Shown here: positions 25,122-33,504 of the stretch, one piece after another
How the letters are laid out: every line of letters begins with the position of its first letter
Position numbering within the stretch: position 1 is the first letter of the stretch
Origin: Lautropia sp.
GTDB lineage: Bacteria; Pseudomonadota; Gammaproteobacteria; Burkholderiales; Burkholderiaceae_E
DNA length: 64,000 nucleotides
Reading direction: 5' to 3'
Assembly (NCBI GenBank): GCA_030528325.1
Contig: JAUMZD010000014.1
Location: forward strand, 1 to 64,000
Notes under the pieces: model-generated
Database searches by the model: none
The model's input: only the letters and a program-made list of their open reading frames with translations
Told to the model about the DNA's origin: nothing
Program-made: the position numbers and the translations under genes

Positions 25122-26008
25122 GGCTGGGCCTTTGCCGGCGCAGAAGGGGCCGCGTCGCCCGTGAAGCGGGGCAGGTAGTCACGCTGCATCCAGGTGGCGG
25201 GGATATCCTGCAGACGGTGCTGGTTTTGCGTCATCAGCGTCACCCAGTCCGGGTTCATGCCGTCGATGATCACGGTTTCCGTGGGGCGCTGTACGCCCAG
25301 CACGTCCCGATACTTGCGGAAGTAGGCGGTTTTCAGCAGGCGGCCTTCGGCGCTGCGGTAGCGGGCCATCACCGGCCGGTGGCTGGTCGCGTCGATCCAG
25401 TAATCGACGGCCGTGTAGGGGACGTCCCTGCGCTGAGCCACCAGCCTGAGCTGGATAGTGGCGCGTTCCTGCCGCTCGCCGTCACGAATGGTCTCCCGCC
25501 TGACGAAGCTGGCCTTGTAATCTTTCGCGAGCCGCGTGCTCATCACGTCGCCGTTGCTGGCCTGTCCGAGCAGACGCTGCTGGGGCGAGATGCGCACGCT
25601 GGTACGTGTGGACGGATCGTAGAACCACAGATCGAGGCCGTTGCGCAGCATCAGCTTGCCGTGGTCGCGTGCCGGGGCCTCGAAGCGGATCAGGTTGTCG
25701 AACTGTCCTCCGCTGGCGGCAGGACGTGCGAACACGGTCAGCACGGATTGGGCACTCTGCCTGCCGCGGCGGAACTCGGTCAGCGTGTTGCGCAGGGCGA
25801 AGCTGCCGGGCAGGTTGAGCATCCGGTCGCTGCTGTCGAGCCATGCCTGGGCCTGCGCATCACTGATCTCCTCCCCGGCCAGTGCGTGGGCGACGGGCAT
25901 GAGCATCAGGGCCGCTATCAGGCCAGCGCTCAGTGCCCGGCGGGCCGATCGAATGCCGGATATGGGGAGCGGAGGCACGGGGGATGGGAGTTTCCGGGAA
26001 TCAGACAT
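25118..26008 (-). CDS. LolA-like outer-membrane lipoprotein-sorting protein
   Basis: A 296-residue periplasmic protein with a signal peptide (SAGLIAALMLMPVAHALAG). The body has the LolA/LolB-fold pattern with long antiparallel strands (RFEAPARDHGKLMLRNGLDL, LWFYDPSTRTSVRISPQQRL) and the later VDYWIDATSHRPVMARYRSA. Proteins of this kind sit in operons with MacB/LolCE-like ABC transporters and are thought to ferry lipophilic cargo across the periplasm. It overlaps the permease gene by 8 bp. Confidence 0.82.
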   Translation of the reverse strand: MSDSRKLPSPVPPLPISGIRSARRALSAGLIAALMLMPVAHALAGEEISDAQAQAWLDSSDRMLNLPGSFALRNTLTEFRRGRQSAQSVLTVFARPAASGGQFDNLIRFEAPARDHGKLMLRNGLDLWFYDPSTRTSVRISPQQRLLGQASNGDVMSTRLAKDYKASFVRRETIRDGERQERATIQLRLVAQRRDVPYTAVDYWIDATSHRPVMARYRSAEGRLLKTAYFRKYRDVLGVQRPTETVIIDGMNPDWVTLMTQNQHRLQDIPATWMQRDYLPRFTGDAAPSAPAKAQP

Positions 26009-27422
26009 GGCGCAAGGCCTCCACGATTTCCTGGCGCGAGGCCCGGCGGGCTGGCCACCAGGCGGACAGACAGGCGATCAGCATCATCATGCCCACGATG
26101 GCCGCACACAGGGGGAGATTCCCCGCGATGTCGACCCGGATGTCCACCGGGGTCGTGTTGCCGGGCGGTGTCCAGCTCAGTCCGGCCCGGTTGATGCCCC
26201 AGACCGACAGCGCGATGGCCGACAGTACGCCGAGGCTCCCGCCCAGCAGTCCGAGCAGCCCTCCCTCGGTGATGAACAGGCGCAGGATGTCACCGCGTGT
26301 CAGCCCGATGGCGCGCAGCGTGCCGATTTCGTTCGAGCGTTCGCTGACGGCCATGTTGACGGTGTTGGCCACCGAGAAGAGCGTGACCACCAGCATCAGA
26401 ACCGCCACGAAACCGAGCAGGGTGTTGAACATGGTCACGATCTGGTTGTAGGTCGGCTGCACATCCATGAAGCTGCGCACCTCCAGTCTGGGGCCCCCGT
26501 GTGTCCGGTGGTGTTCGTGCAGCAGCGTCTCGACCCGGGCCCGGGTGGCCGGCAGCTGGTCGGTGTGATGCAGTTGCAGCACCAGTGCCGACACTTCGTG
26601 CCTGTCCGGGCCGAACACCAGTCGCTGGGCCAGGGGCAGCGGCATCCCCACGTACATGTTGTCCAGCTCGCGCTCGCCCAGACGCCGGGCTTCGCTGATG
26701 GGCATGCGAACGACGTTCGGTGCGCCGCCACTGCTGGCTGCCATTAGCTCGAGGGCGACCTCGCCAGCAGACGGTTTCTGCCGTTCACCGTTGGCCAGTG
26801 TCCGGGTCTGTTGACCCAGTTCGGCCAGGTCGTCGCCGATGGCTGGCGCATCGGCATCGACCGAGTCGGCTGGTCGTTCGGCGCAGTCGGTCAGCTTCAG
26901 TGCATCGCACATGCCCAGTAGCTGTGCCAGACCCACGCCCATCATGCCAGCTTCGGGCCGGGCCGGATCCAGATGGGAGGCCACCGGGGGCAGGCCTGTG
27001 CCCAGGCCGTCCCAGGTCAACATGTGCTGGCGGGGTTCTGGTAGCCAGCCAGTGGCAACGAAGGTCGATGAATTGCCGCTTTCGAAATAGCCTGCCACGC
27101 CCTGAAGCTGAAGCATGGGCGTGACCACGCGGAGCATGGGCCGGAGCGTGTCATCCTCCTCCAGCAGGCGCTCGAGGGTATCGGCATCACGCAGCGCGTA
27201 TTGCCCGGGGTCTGCGCGGCCAAACTCCAGCCAGCCTTCGGTCATGACATGCAGATGGCCCGTGTCGCGTACCGTCAGGGTCTGCAGCCCCTTCAGGGTG
27301 GCTGAAACATAGCCGCCTAGCACCACGATGGCAGCCGCTGCCACGCCGATGGCACCCAGGGTTATGAGGGTCCTGCGGCGGTTGCGCAGGACGTTGCGCA
27401 GGGCGAGAGAGAAGGTGTTCAT
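26001..27422 (-). CDS. ABC transporter permease, MacB/LolE (FtsX-like) family
   Basis: A 473-residue permease starting MNTFSLALRNVLRNRRRTLI, then a first membrane helix, a large periplasmic domain of about 250 residues, and three C-terminal helices around GFVAVLMLVVTLFSVANTVN. The segment SERSNEIGTLRAIGLTRGDI is the signature of the FtsX/MacB domain. Such permeases move lipoproteins or other hydrophobic cargo outwards by a mechanotransmission mechanism. It overlaps the ATPase gene by 4 nt. Confidence 0.9.
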   Translation of the reverse strand: MNTFSLALRNVLRNRRRTLITLGAIGVAAAAIVVLGGYVSATLKGLQTLTVRDTGHLHVMTEGWLEFGRADPGQYALRDADTLERLLEEDDTLRPMLRVVTPMLQLQGVAGYFESGNSSTFVATGWLPEPRQHMLTWDGLGTGLPPVASHLDPARPEAGMMGVGLAQLLGMCDALKLTDCAERPADSVDADAPAIGDDLAELGQQTRTLANGERQKPSAGEVALELMAASSGGAPNVVRMPISEARRLGERELDNMYVGMPLPLAQRLVFGPDRHEVSALVLQLHHTDQLPATRARVETLLHEHHRTHGGPRLEVRSFMDVQPTYNQIVTMFNTLLGFVAVLMLVVTLFSVANTVNMAVSERSNEIGTLRAIGLTRGDILRLFITEGGLLGLLGGSLGVLSAIALSVWGINRAGLSWTPPGNTTPVDIRVDIAGNLPLCAAIVGMMMLIACLSAWWPARRASRQEIVEALRHV

Positions 27423-28192
27423 GTGGTCGCCTCCTGGCCCACATCCATCCGGGGCCCCCGGGCTGCATGGTGAGTGTTCCCGATGCCCACCACCCGGCCG
27501 TCGAGCAGGTCGATGCGAATGTCGGCCATCTCGATCACGGAGGGATCGTGCGAGGACAGCAGGATCGAGCAGCCCGTCTCGGCCTGCATCTGGCGAAGCA
27601 GCGCGATGATGCCTGCGCCCGACTGGCGGTCCAGGTTGGCCGTGGGCTCGTCGGCGATCACGATGGGGGGCCGGTTGGCCAGTGCCCGGGCAATCGCCAC
27701 GCGCTGGCGCTGTCCTCCCGACAGCTCGTTCGGTCGGTGTCCTGCCTTGTCTGCCAGACCCACGGCGGCCAGCATCTGTCGCGCACGCTCCAGGCGCCCG
27801 GCGCGTGACAGGCTGCCGAGCCGCATTGGGTATTCCACGTTTTCCAGCGCGCTGAGTACCGGGATCAGGTTGAAGGACTGAAACACGAAACCGATGTGCT
27901 GCCCCCGGAAACGCGACAGCCTGTCGTCGGACAGGGCGGCCGGATCATGGCCATCGACCATCACGTGCCCCTCGTCAGGCCGGTCCAGCAGGCCCACCAT
28001 GTGCAGCAGCGTGCTCTTGCCGCAGCCTGAGGGGCCTGCCACCACGGTGACACAGCCCCGTTCGATCTCCAGGTCGACCGCGTGCAGCGCCGTCACCGTG
28101 GCATGACCCATCCGGTATCGCTTGCTGACCCGGCGCAGCGAGGCCACGCCGGGTGTTGATGCCAGGGGTGGCATCGAGTCCTTGTTGCTCAT
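27419..28192 (-). CDS. ABC transporter ATP-binding protein (MacB/LolD type)
   Basis: A 257-residue ATPase with Walker A GPSGCGKST, Q-loop FVFQSFNLIPVLSALENVEY, signature LSGGQRQRVAIARAL, Walker B IVIADEPTANLD and switch His in SSHDPSV. The ATG at 28192 is chosen over an upstream in-frame start at 28273, since the domain begins shortly after and AGAGG lies upstream. It is the first gene of the four-gene operon and is divergent from a two-component system that may regulate it. Confidence 0.93.
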   Translation of the reverse strand: MSNKDSMPPLASTPGVASLRRVSKRYRMGHATVTALHAVDLEIERGCVTVVAGPSGCGKSTLLHMVGLLDRPDEGHVMVDGHDPAALSDDRLSRFRGQHIGFVFQSFNLIPVLSALENVEYPMRLGSLSRAGRLERARQMLAAVGLADKAGHRPNELSGGQRQRVAIARALANRPPIVIADEPTANLDRQSGAGIIALLRQMQAETGCSILLSSHDPSVIEMADIRIDLLDGRVVGIGNTHHAARGPRMDVGQEATT

Positions 28193-28397
28193 CCTTGAAC
28201 CCTCTTTCCATCCATGACACGCGCTGATGTCCGTGCGGCGCCAGCGGGCGTCGCTGATGACATTGCAGCGCAACAGGATGTCCGGCGTTTATCCGCGGCC
28301 GGGCCGGTTTGTATGCGCAGCTGTGCCCGCCCGCCATGGAGACATCGGGGCAAGGTGGCGACACATGCGGATACATAAAGGGTGACACAATGCAGCC

Positions 28398-29165
28398 ATG
28401 AATCGCCCCGACCATGTGCTCATCGTCGATGACGACCCCGATATCCGTCGCCTGCTGGCCGACTACCTGGGCCAGCAGGGGGTGCAGGTCAGCTGTGCTG
28501 CCGACGGCCACGCCATGCGCGCGGTGCTGGCCCGAAGCCCGGTCGATGCCATCGTGCTGGATCTGATGCTGCCCGGCGAGGACGGGCAGGCGCTGTTCCG
28601 CTGGTTGCGGGCCGAGGCGGCGCATGCCAGCACGCCGGTGCTGATGCTCACGGCTCTCGCCGATGACGTGGATCGCATCATCGGTCTGGAAATGGGGGCT
28701 GACGATTACGTGGCCAAACCCTTCGTGCCGCGGGAGCTGCTGGCCCGTGTGCGGACGGTGCTGCGTCGCGCACGCATGCTGCCGCCCGGCTCGCCGCGGG
28801 AGGAAGGCATGCGTTATCTGGCTTTCGGCGACTGGGCGCTGGATACGGTCGAGCGCCATCTGATCGCCCGGGGCGGTGCCATCACCCTGTTGCAATCGGC
28901 CGAATACGCGCTGCTGCGTTTTCTGCTCGACCATCCGCTGAAGGTGATCAGCCGCGATGCGCTGCTCACCGGCCTGGCCGGACGCGATGTGGATGTCTTC
29001 GACCGCTCCATCGACCTGCGGGTGAGCCGCCTGCGCAAGCGTCTGGGCGATGCGGCCCGGGAGCCCAGCTACATCAAGACCATTCGCGGTGAAGGCTATG
29101 TACTGTGCCGCCAGGTCAGTGCCCATGTCATGCGCCCGGCCGGCTTCGGGGAGGCGGACGCCTGA
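28398..29165 (+). CDS. OmpR-family response regulator
   Basis: A 255-residue regulator. The receiver domain has DDD at 11-13, the phosphorylation site Asp55 in AIVLDLMLPGEDG, and Lys in DYVAKPFVPRELL. The winged-helix domain has VISRDALLTGLAGRDVDVFD and YIKTIRGEGYVLC. Its last bases overlap the sensor kinase start. It probably controls the divergent ABC exporter operon, an inference from position only. Confidence 0.95.
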   Translation: MNRPDHVLIVDDDPDIRRLLADYLGQQGVQVSCAADGHAMRAVLARSPVDAIVLDLMLPGEDGQALFRWLRAEAAHASTPVLMLTALADDVDRIIGLEMGADDYVAKPFVPRELLARVRTVLRRARMLPPGSPREEGMRYLAFGDWALDTVERHLIARGGAITLLQSAEYALLRFLLDHPLKVISRDALLTGLAGRDVDVFDRSIDLRVSRLRKRLGDAAREPSYIKTIRGEGYVLCRQVSAHVMRPAGFGEADA

Positions 29166-30484
29166 TGATGAGGCGACTGACCGGAACGCTCGCTGGCCGG
29201 ATGGTGCTGATCCTGCTGGCCACCACCATTGCGATGCAGCTGCTCAGCTTTGCGGTCGCGGCCATCGGTGCCCGGAGCATGCGTGGCGAGCTCTATGATT
29301 TTCTGGCGGCGGACGCCGCGTTCATCCACCGCTTCCTGGCCGGGCAGCCGTCGCAAGCGCGGCGTCAGTGGCTGCCAGCACTCAGCCGGGGAAATTTCTA
29401 CGGCATCGACATCCAGCCACTGGCCGATATGCCGGCACCTGTCGAGGTGGACGCCGTCGATCGCATCCTGGATGGCTTGCGGCAACAGCTGGCCCGGCAA
29501 GGGAAGGCGCCTGCGGTGCAGCTGGTTTTCCTGGACGCTGCTTCGCCCGCCATCGTCGTGCCACTGGATGAGATCGAGGCGCTGCTGGTCAGGCTGCCGC
29601 CCCAGCCGCCCCTGTCCTTGCCACCGCTCTACCTGATCGCCCTGTACCTGCTGCTGATCCTGCTGGGCGTGATGGCCGTGGCGCTGTACGCCGTGCGCCA
29701 GCTCACCCGGCCGCTCCGTCGCTTCACCCGGGCAGCCCAGGCGCTGGCCCGCAACCTGGATGCACCGCCGCTGGCGCCCTGCGGCCCTGCCGAAGTGCAG
29801 CAGGCCAGCGCCGCCTTCAATGCCATGCAGGCCTCGCTGCAGAAGAATCTGGCCGACCGCACGCGCATCCTGGCGTCCATCTCGCACGACCTGAAGACCC
29901 CGCTGACCCGGCTGCGCCTGCGCCTGGATCAGCTGCCGGCCGGTGCCGAGCGGCAGGCTGCCGAGCAGGACATCGACGGCATGCTGGCCCTGATCCAGGA
30001 AGGACTGGACTATGCCCGCAGCGAGCAGGTGCAGGAGGCGGTGGTGGCAACCGATCTGAACGCACTGGTCGACACCCTGATCGAGCAGGCCGAAGATCTG
30101 GGTCATGTCGTGTCGCTGGAAGGCAGGCTGAGCGCCCCGGTACGATGTGCGCCGCGTGCCACCCGGCGTGCGTTGCAGAACCTGCTGGACAACGCGCTGG
30201 CTTACGGGCGTGAGGTGGGGATCGTACTTGGGCAGGATGAAAACGGAGCCCACCTCTGCATCCAGGATCGTGGCCCCGGCCTGCCGCCAGCCGAGCTGGC
30301 ACGCGTGTTCGAACCTTTCTATCGCGTCGAGGGCTCGCGCAACCGTGCCAGTGGTGGCTCTGGTCTGGGGCTGACGATCGCCCGGAACCTGCTGCAGGGG
30401 CAGGGCGCGGAGCTTCTGCTGGAGAATCGGGCCGGCGGCGGCCTGCAGGCGCGCGTGCGTTTTCCGGTGCGGCGTGGGGGCTGA
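29165..30484 (+). CDS. Sensor histidine kinase (EnvZ-like)
   Basis: A 439-residue inner-membrane kinase: one helix at the N-terminus (MVLILLATTIAMQLLSFAVA), a periplasmic domain of about 130 residues, a second helix (LPPLYLIALYLLLILLGVMA), a HAMP segment (LTRPLRRFTRAAQALA), the H-box SISHDLKTPLTRLRLRL with His near 240, and N, G1 and G2 boxes (LLDNALAYG, DRGPGLPP, GGSGLGLTIARNL). The start ATG at 29165 overlaps the stop of the regulator as TGATG; GGAGG lies 10 nt upstream. Confidence 0.94.
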   Translation: MMRRLTGTLAGRMVLILLATTIAMQLLSFAVAAIGARSMRGELYDFLAADAAFIHRFLAGQPSQARRQWLPALSRGNFYGIDIQPLADMPAPVEVDAVDRILDGLRQQLARQGKAPAVQLVFLDAASPAIVVPLDEIEALLVRLPPQPPLSLPPLYLIALYLLLILLGVMAVALYAVRQLTRPLRRFTRAAQALARNLDAPPLAPCGPAEVQQASAAFNAMQASLQKNLADRTRILASISHDLKTPLTRLRLRLDQLPAGAERQAAEQDIDGMLALIQEGLDYARSEQVQEAVVATDLNALVDTLIEQAEDLGHVVSLEGRLSAPVRCAPRATRRALQNLLDNALAYGREVGIVLGQDENGAHLCIQDRGPGLPPAELARVFEPFYRVEGSRNRASGGSGLGLTIARNLLQGQGAELLLENRAGGGLQARVRFPVRRGG

Positions 30485-30489
30485 TCAGT

Positions 30490-30725
30490 TCGACAGCCGC
30501 CTCCATTCGGCCGATGATGTCGGTTATGTGCAGAAGGTGACACGCTCTAATCAGGCGGGCCTGTCGCTGAAGGACATCGCGATCATGCGTGATTGCCTTC
30601 AAGATCGGCCGCAGGATTTCTGCCCTGAATTGCGCCACAAGCTCCAGGTGGTTCGGGAGGAGGTCGGTGAGAAGATGGCCATCACGATAGGTGATTTGCA
30701 GCAGGGTGTCAGGCTGATTCGCCAC
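30490..30725 (-). pseudogene. Coding remnant of unknown family
   Basis: The minus strand reads MANQPDTLLQITYRDGHLLT, then LLPNHLELVAQFRAEILRPI and THDRDVLQRQARLIRACHLL. Codon use and composition look coding, but the frame then continues into the antisense of the kinase gene, so the real end was lost. No family is recognised. It lies beside a vapC fragment in the 461-bp gap 30485-30945, where the rest shows nothing clear. Confidence 0.35.
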
Positions 30726-30758
30726 CGAGGGTTCCGTTGCTGAATCCCTTTTCCTGAA

Positions 30759-30821
30759 CCTTCGACGCCTTTTCGGATTTCACCCAGGCTCAGCACGGAC
30801 AGGTACAGGGATTCGCGGGTA
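30759..30821 (-). pseudogene. Fragment of a PIN-domain toxin gene
   Basis: This 63-bp stretch codes RESLYLSVLSLGEIRKGVEG on the minus strand and is nearly identical in DNA to 18700-18762 inside the PIN toxin gene. No flanking toxin or antitoxin sequence remains. Confidence 0.75.
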
Positions 30822-30945
30822 CGGGCCGGCATCACGGGATGGATGCCGCTGACGGCGCTGCGCCGCTGTTGCAGGCGGTTGCCGAGCGCCTCGAGTTCTT
30901 CGACGAGCGGGCGGCCTTAGTCGCTGATCACGGTGATCTAACCTC

Positions 30946-32142
30946 TCATCCCGCACGACGAAGCCGCCACCCCTGCCATGCCAGCAACAGACACAGGGCG
31001 ATCGCCAGCACGTTGGTGCCGTTCCAGCCGATCGTGGCGTGGAGCAGGGCGGGTGAAAAGGCGCCCAGGGTGGCCAGGATCGAGATGGCCAGATCGTTGA
31101 CGCCCTGCAGCTCGACGGCGTGCGGCATCGAGGCCGAGCGCTCGGTGAACAGGGCGCTGCCGCCCACGTAGGTGAAGTTCCAGCCCAAGCCGAGCAGGAT
31201 CAGCGCGGTGACGATGGTGTCGTAGTCGACGGCGATCAGGTTGATGGCGGCGCTGCCGGCCACCAGCAGTACACCAAGCAGGGACAGGCGTTTTGCTCCC
31301 AGCCAGGGTATCAGCCGTCCGGCGATCAGGGAGGGCGCGAACATGGCCAGCACATGCCACTGGATGGCCTGGCTGATGTCGTCGAAGCCGCTGCACAGGC
31401 CGACCGACAGCTGGATGGAGGTCTGGATCATCAGCAGGTTCATCAGCCCGAAGCCCAGCGCCGAGACCAGCACGGCCAGCCGGGTGACGGGGTCCTGCAG
31501 CACGGTGCGCAGCAGTGGTCCGGTGGCCGGGCGGATGCGGGCGGTCTGTCGCGTGTCGCCGGGCGGCGTGTGGCCGATCAGCAGGTTGATGAGCAGTGCC
31601 ACGGCGGCCAGGGCCACGAAGACCAGATAGGCGCCGGCGAACTCGCCCATGCCCGCCACATGCTGCAACTGTCGGCTGAGCAGGGGCCCGGAGAAGGCAG
31701 CGATCAGGCCACCGGCCACCACGAGCGAGATCGCCCGAGGCCGAAGTACGGCATCCAGGCCATCGGTGGCGGCAAACCGGTTGAAGTTGGCAAAGGCGAT
31801 GTAGGTGCCCAGCAGCGCGTGGGCCAGCATCAGCAGCCAGAAGTTCTGCCCCTGCACGGCTGCATAGCCACTGATGCCTGCCAGCGCCAGTGGCAGGCAG
31901 CTGAGCAGGAAGGCCTTTTGTCGCCCCCATCGGGCCATCAGGCGCGAGGCGGGGATGGTGCAGAGCATCAGCAGCAGGAACTGGCATCCGTAGGGGATGG
32001 TGGCGGCCCACGAGGCGGGTGCCAGCGTGGCGCCGACCAGGGCCGCCATCGACACCGACATCACCGCAGCCGTCAGATTGATCGATTGGGCGAGGAGGTA
32101 CAGCCAGGTGCGCAGGGGCAGCGCGTTGGGACGGGAAGACAT
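30946..32142 (-). CDS. MFS transporter
   Basis: A 398-residue major facilitator protein with about 12 hydrophobic segments. The loop SRLMARWGRQKAFLLSCLPL after the second helix matches the MFS signature (GxxxDRxGRRxxL type, here with RWGRQK). The second half starts near TRLAVLVSALGFGLMNLLMI. Substrate cannot be read; neighbours do not help. The ATG at 32142 (MSSRPNALPLRTWLYLLAQS) is chosen because upstream residues have no membrane character and overlap a repeat. Confidence 0.88.
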   Translation of the reverse strand: MSSRPNALPLRTWLYLLAQSINLTAAVMSVSMAALVGATLAPASWAATIPYGCQFLLLMLCTIPASRLMARWGRQKAFLLSCLPLALAGISGYAAVQGQNFWLLMLAHALLGTYIAFANFNRFAATDGLDAVLRPRAISLVVAGGLIAAFSGPLLSRQLQHVAGMGEFAGAYLVFVALAAVALLINLLIGHTPPGDTRQTARIRPATGPLLRTVLQDPVTRLAVLVSALGFGLMNLLMIQTSIQLSVGLCSGFDDISQAIQWHVLAMFAPSLIAGRLIPWLGAKRLSLLGVLLVAGSAAINLIAVDYDTIVTALILLGLGWNFTYVGGSALFTERSASMPHAVELQGVNDLAISILATLGAFSPALLHATIGWNGTNVLAIALCLLLAWQGWRLRRAG

Positions 32143-32241
32143 GGGGCAGTGGGGTCTTGAGGGGCGGGCGTGCCAGGGTAGGGACTTTCCCTTCGGGCTG
32201 GCTCCAGAACCGCGCGCTGCCGGCGTTGCCACGCCTTGAGA

Positions 32242-32326
32242 AGGCGCCAGCCTGAATGGCTCGTGGCACCTTGTCAGCACGCGGTTTGGGGACAGCGCGG
32301 GGGCGAATCAGTTCATGACACGCTCT
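32242..32326. repeat. Family 3 repeat, diverged long copy
   Basis: AAGGCGCCAGCCTGAATGGC, CACCTTGTCAGCACGCGGTT, ACAGCGCGGGGGCGAATCAG and TTCATGACACGCTCT match the copy at 50422-50505 in order with scattered changes. It lies upstream of the MFS gene. Confidence 0.7.
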
Positions 32327-32440
32327 ATTGTGCGCGAGGCACGGCGCCGGGCGACAGACAGTTGGGCTGATATTCCGCAAACTGTTCGATGAAAAAGGCA
32401 AACAGTTCCAGGAAACGATTGAAAGGCGATCCGTCGAGCC

Positions 32441-33412
32441 TCAGGCTGCCGTGTTCAGCATGTGCATCACCAGCCGGATCAACACCTCTTTCTGCCTGGG
32501 GTCGGACTCGGCCACCAGCAGGGTCAGCGCAGCCAGGCCGGTGTCGTTGATGACAGGATGCCCATGCCTGTCCATCAGCCGATGATTGCGGTGCAGGAAA
32601 TCGACGAAGAGAAAAGCGCCGCTGCGCTTGTTGCCGTCAGAAAACGGGTGGTTCTTGACCACGAAGTACAGCAGATGGGCCGCCTTGCTTTCGATGCTGG
32701 GATAGGCAGGTTCGCCGAACACGGTCTGGCTCAGGTTGCCGAGCAGGGCGGCCAGGCCGTCACCACGTTCCTGGGCGAACAGGGCGGTGGCTTCGCCGCG
32801 GGCGATCAGTTGTGCCTTCAGTTCGGCCAGGGCGGCTCGGGCTTCGTCGGGTGAGGGCAGCACACCACCTGCTTCGCCCGCAGGCTCTTGCAGCAAGCCC
32901 TCGTCGTACTGTTGCAACCACAGGAAGGTCTGCGTGTAGCGACTGACGATGCTGAGCAGGCCGCGCCCGCTTTCCAGCGTCAGTTCGGGTGAGGCGGCGG
33001 CCTTGCGGATCAGGGCCAGTGCCTGTTCCAGCTCGGCGACATTCTGCTGGAGGCGCTGGTGGTTTAGGCTGTAGCCCTGGAGCAGGTACTCTTTCAGGCG
33101 GGTGGTGGCCCAGCGGCGGAAAGCCACGCCTTGCGGGGATTTGATGCGGTAGCCAACCGAGATGATGGTTTCCAGATCGTAGAAGGTGACTGGTCGATCA
33201 GAAGAAGCAATATGCATTTTCTGCATATTGCTTTCTGGCTGGATCTCTTCCTCGGTTATTGCGTTGTTGATATGGCGCGAGATGACGGACTGGTTTCGTC
33301 CGAACAACGTGGCCATCTGTGCCTGTGAAAGCCAGACGGTCTCGTCGGCAAAGCGAACCTCGACCTGAGCCTGGCCGTCGGCGCTGCGGTAGATCTCGAT
33401 GGGGGCGGTCAT
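32441..33412 (-). CDS. RhuM-type DNA-binding domain fused to a Fic/Doc domain
   Basis: A 323-residue protein. The N-terminal 120 residues match the RhuM (virulence protein) family: MTAPIEIYRSADGQAQVEVR, ETVWLSQAQMATLFGRNQSV, ISRHINNAI and YRIKSPQGVAFRRWATTRLK. The C-terminal part is a Fic/Doc fold with the catalytic motif HPFSDGNKRSGAFLFVDF. Fic enzymes move AMP or phosphate onto target proteins; Doc is a toxin. No separate antitoxin is visible, so the RhuM half may provide DNA binding or self-control. An ATG at 33418 is also possible. A perfect inverted repeat lies within the gene at 33205-33233. Confidence 0.88.
   Translation of the reverse strand: MTAPIEIYRSADGQAQVEVRFADETVWLSQAQMATLFGRNQSVISRHINNAITEEEIQPESNMQKMHIASSDRPVTFYDLETIISVGYRIKSPQGVAFRRWATTRLKEYLLQGYSLNHQRLQQNVAELEQALALIRKAAASPELTLESGRGLLSIVSRYTQTFLWLQQYDEGLLQEPAGEAGGVLPSPDEARAALAELKAQLIARGEATALFAQERGDGLAALLGNLSQTVFGEPAYPSIESKAAHLLYFVVKNHPFSDGNKRSGAFLFVDFLHRNHRLMDRHGHPVINDTGLAALTLLVAESDPRQKEVLIRLVMHMLNTAA
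33205..33233. other. Perfect 12-bp inverted repeat inside the RhuM-Fic gene
   Basis: AAGCAATATGCA and TGCATATTGCTT flank the 5-nt TTTTC. It is AT-rich and lies about 60 codons into the gene, coding the linker region around SNMQKMHIASS. A perfect 12-bp palindrome in such GC-rich coding DNA is unlikely by chance; it could be a binding site or an RNA hairpin. Confidence 0.6.
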
Positions 33413-33504
33413 GGGCATCCTCGCGGATGAAGGCAGAATGGCCCGAGTATCACCGAACGGAGAGGATACGGGCGGAGAGGGGCCGTCGTCGGCCCCTCAA
33501 CCCA

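Noticed and set aside
30938..32401. Long minus-strand open frame overlapping the MFS transporter gene
   Set aside because: It is Arg/Pro/His-rich and lacks membrane helices, while the other frame gives a clear 12-helix MFS protein. It is a GC-rich shadow frame.
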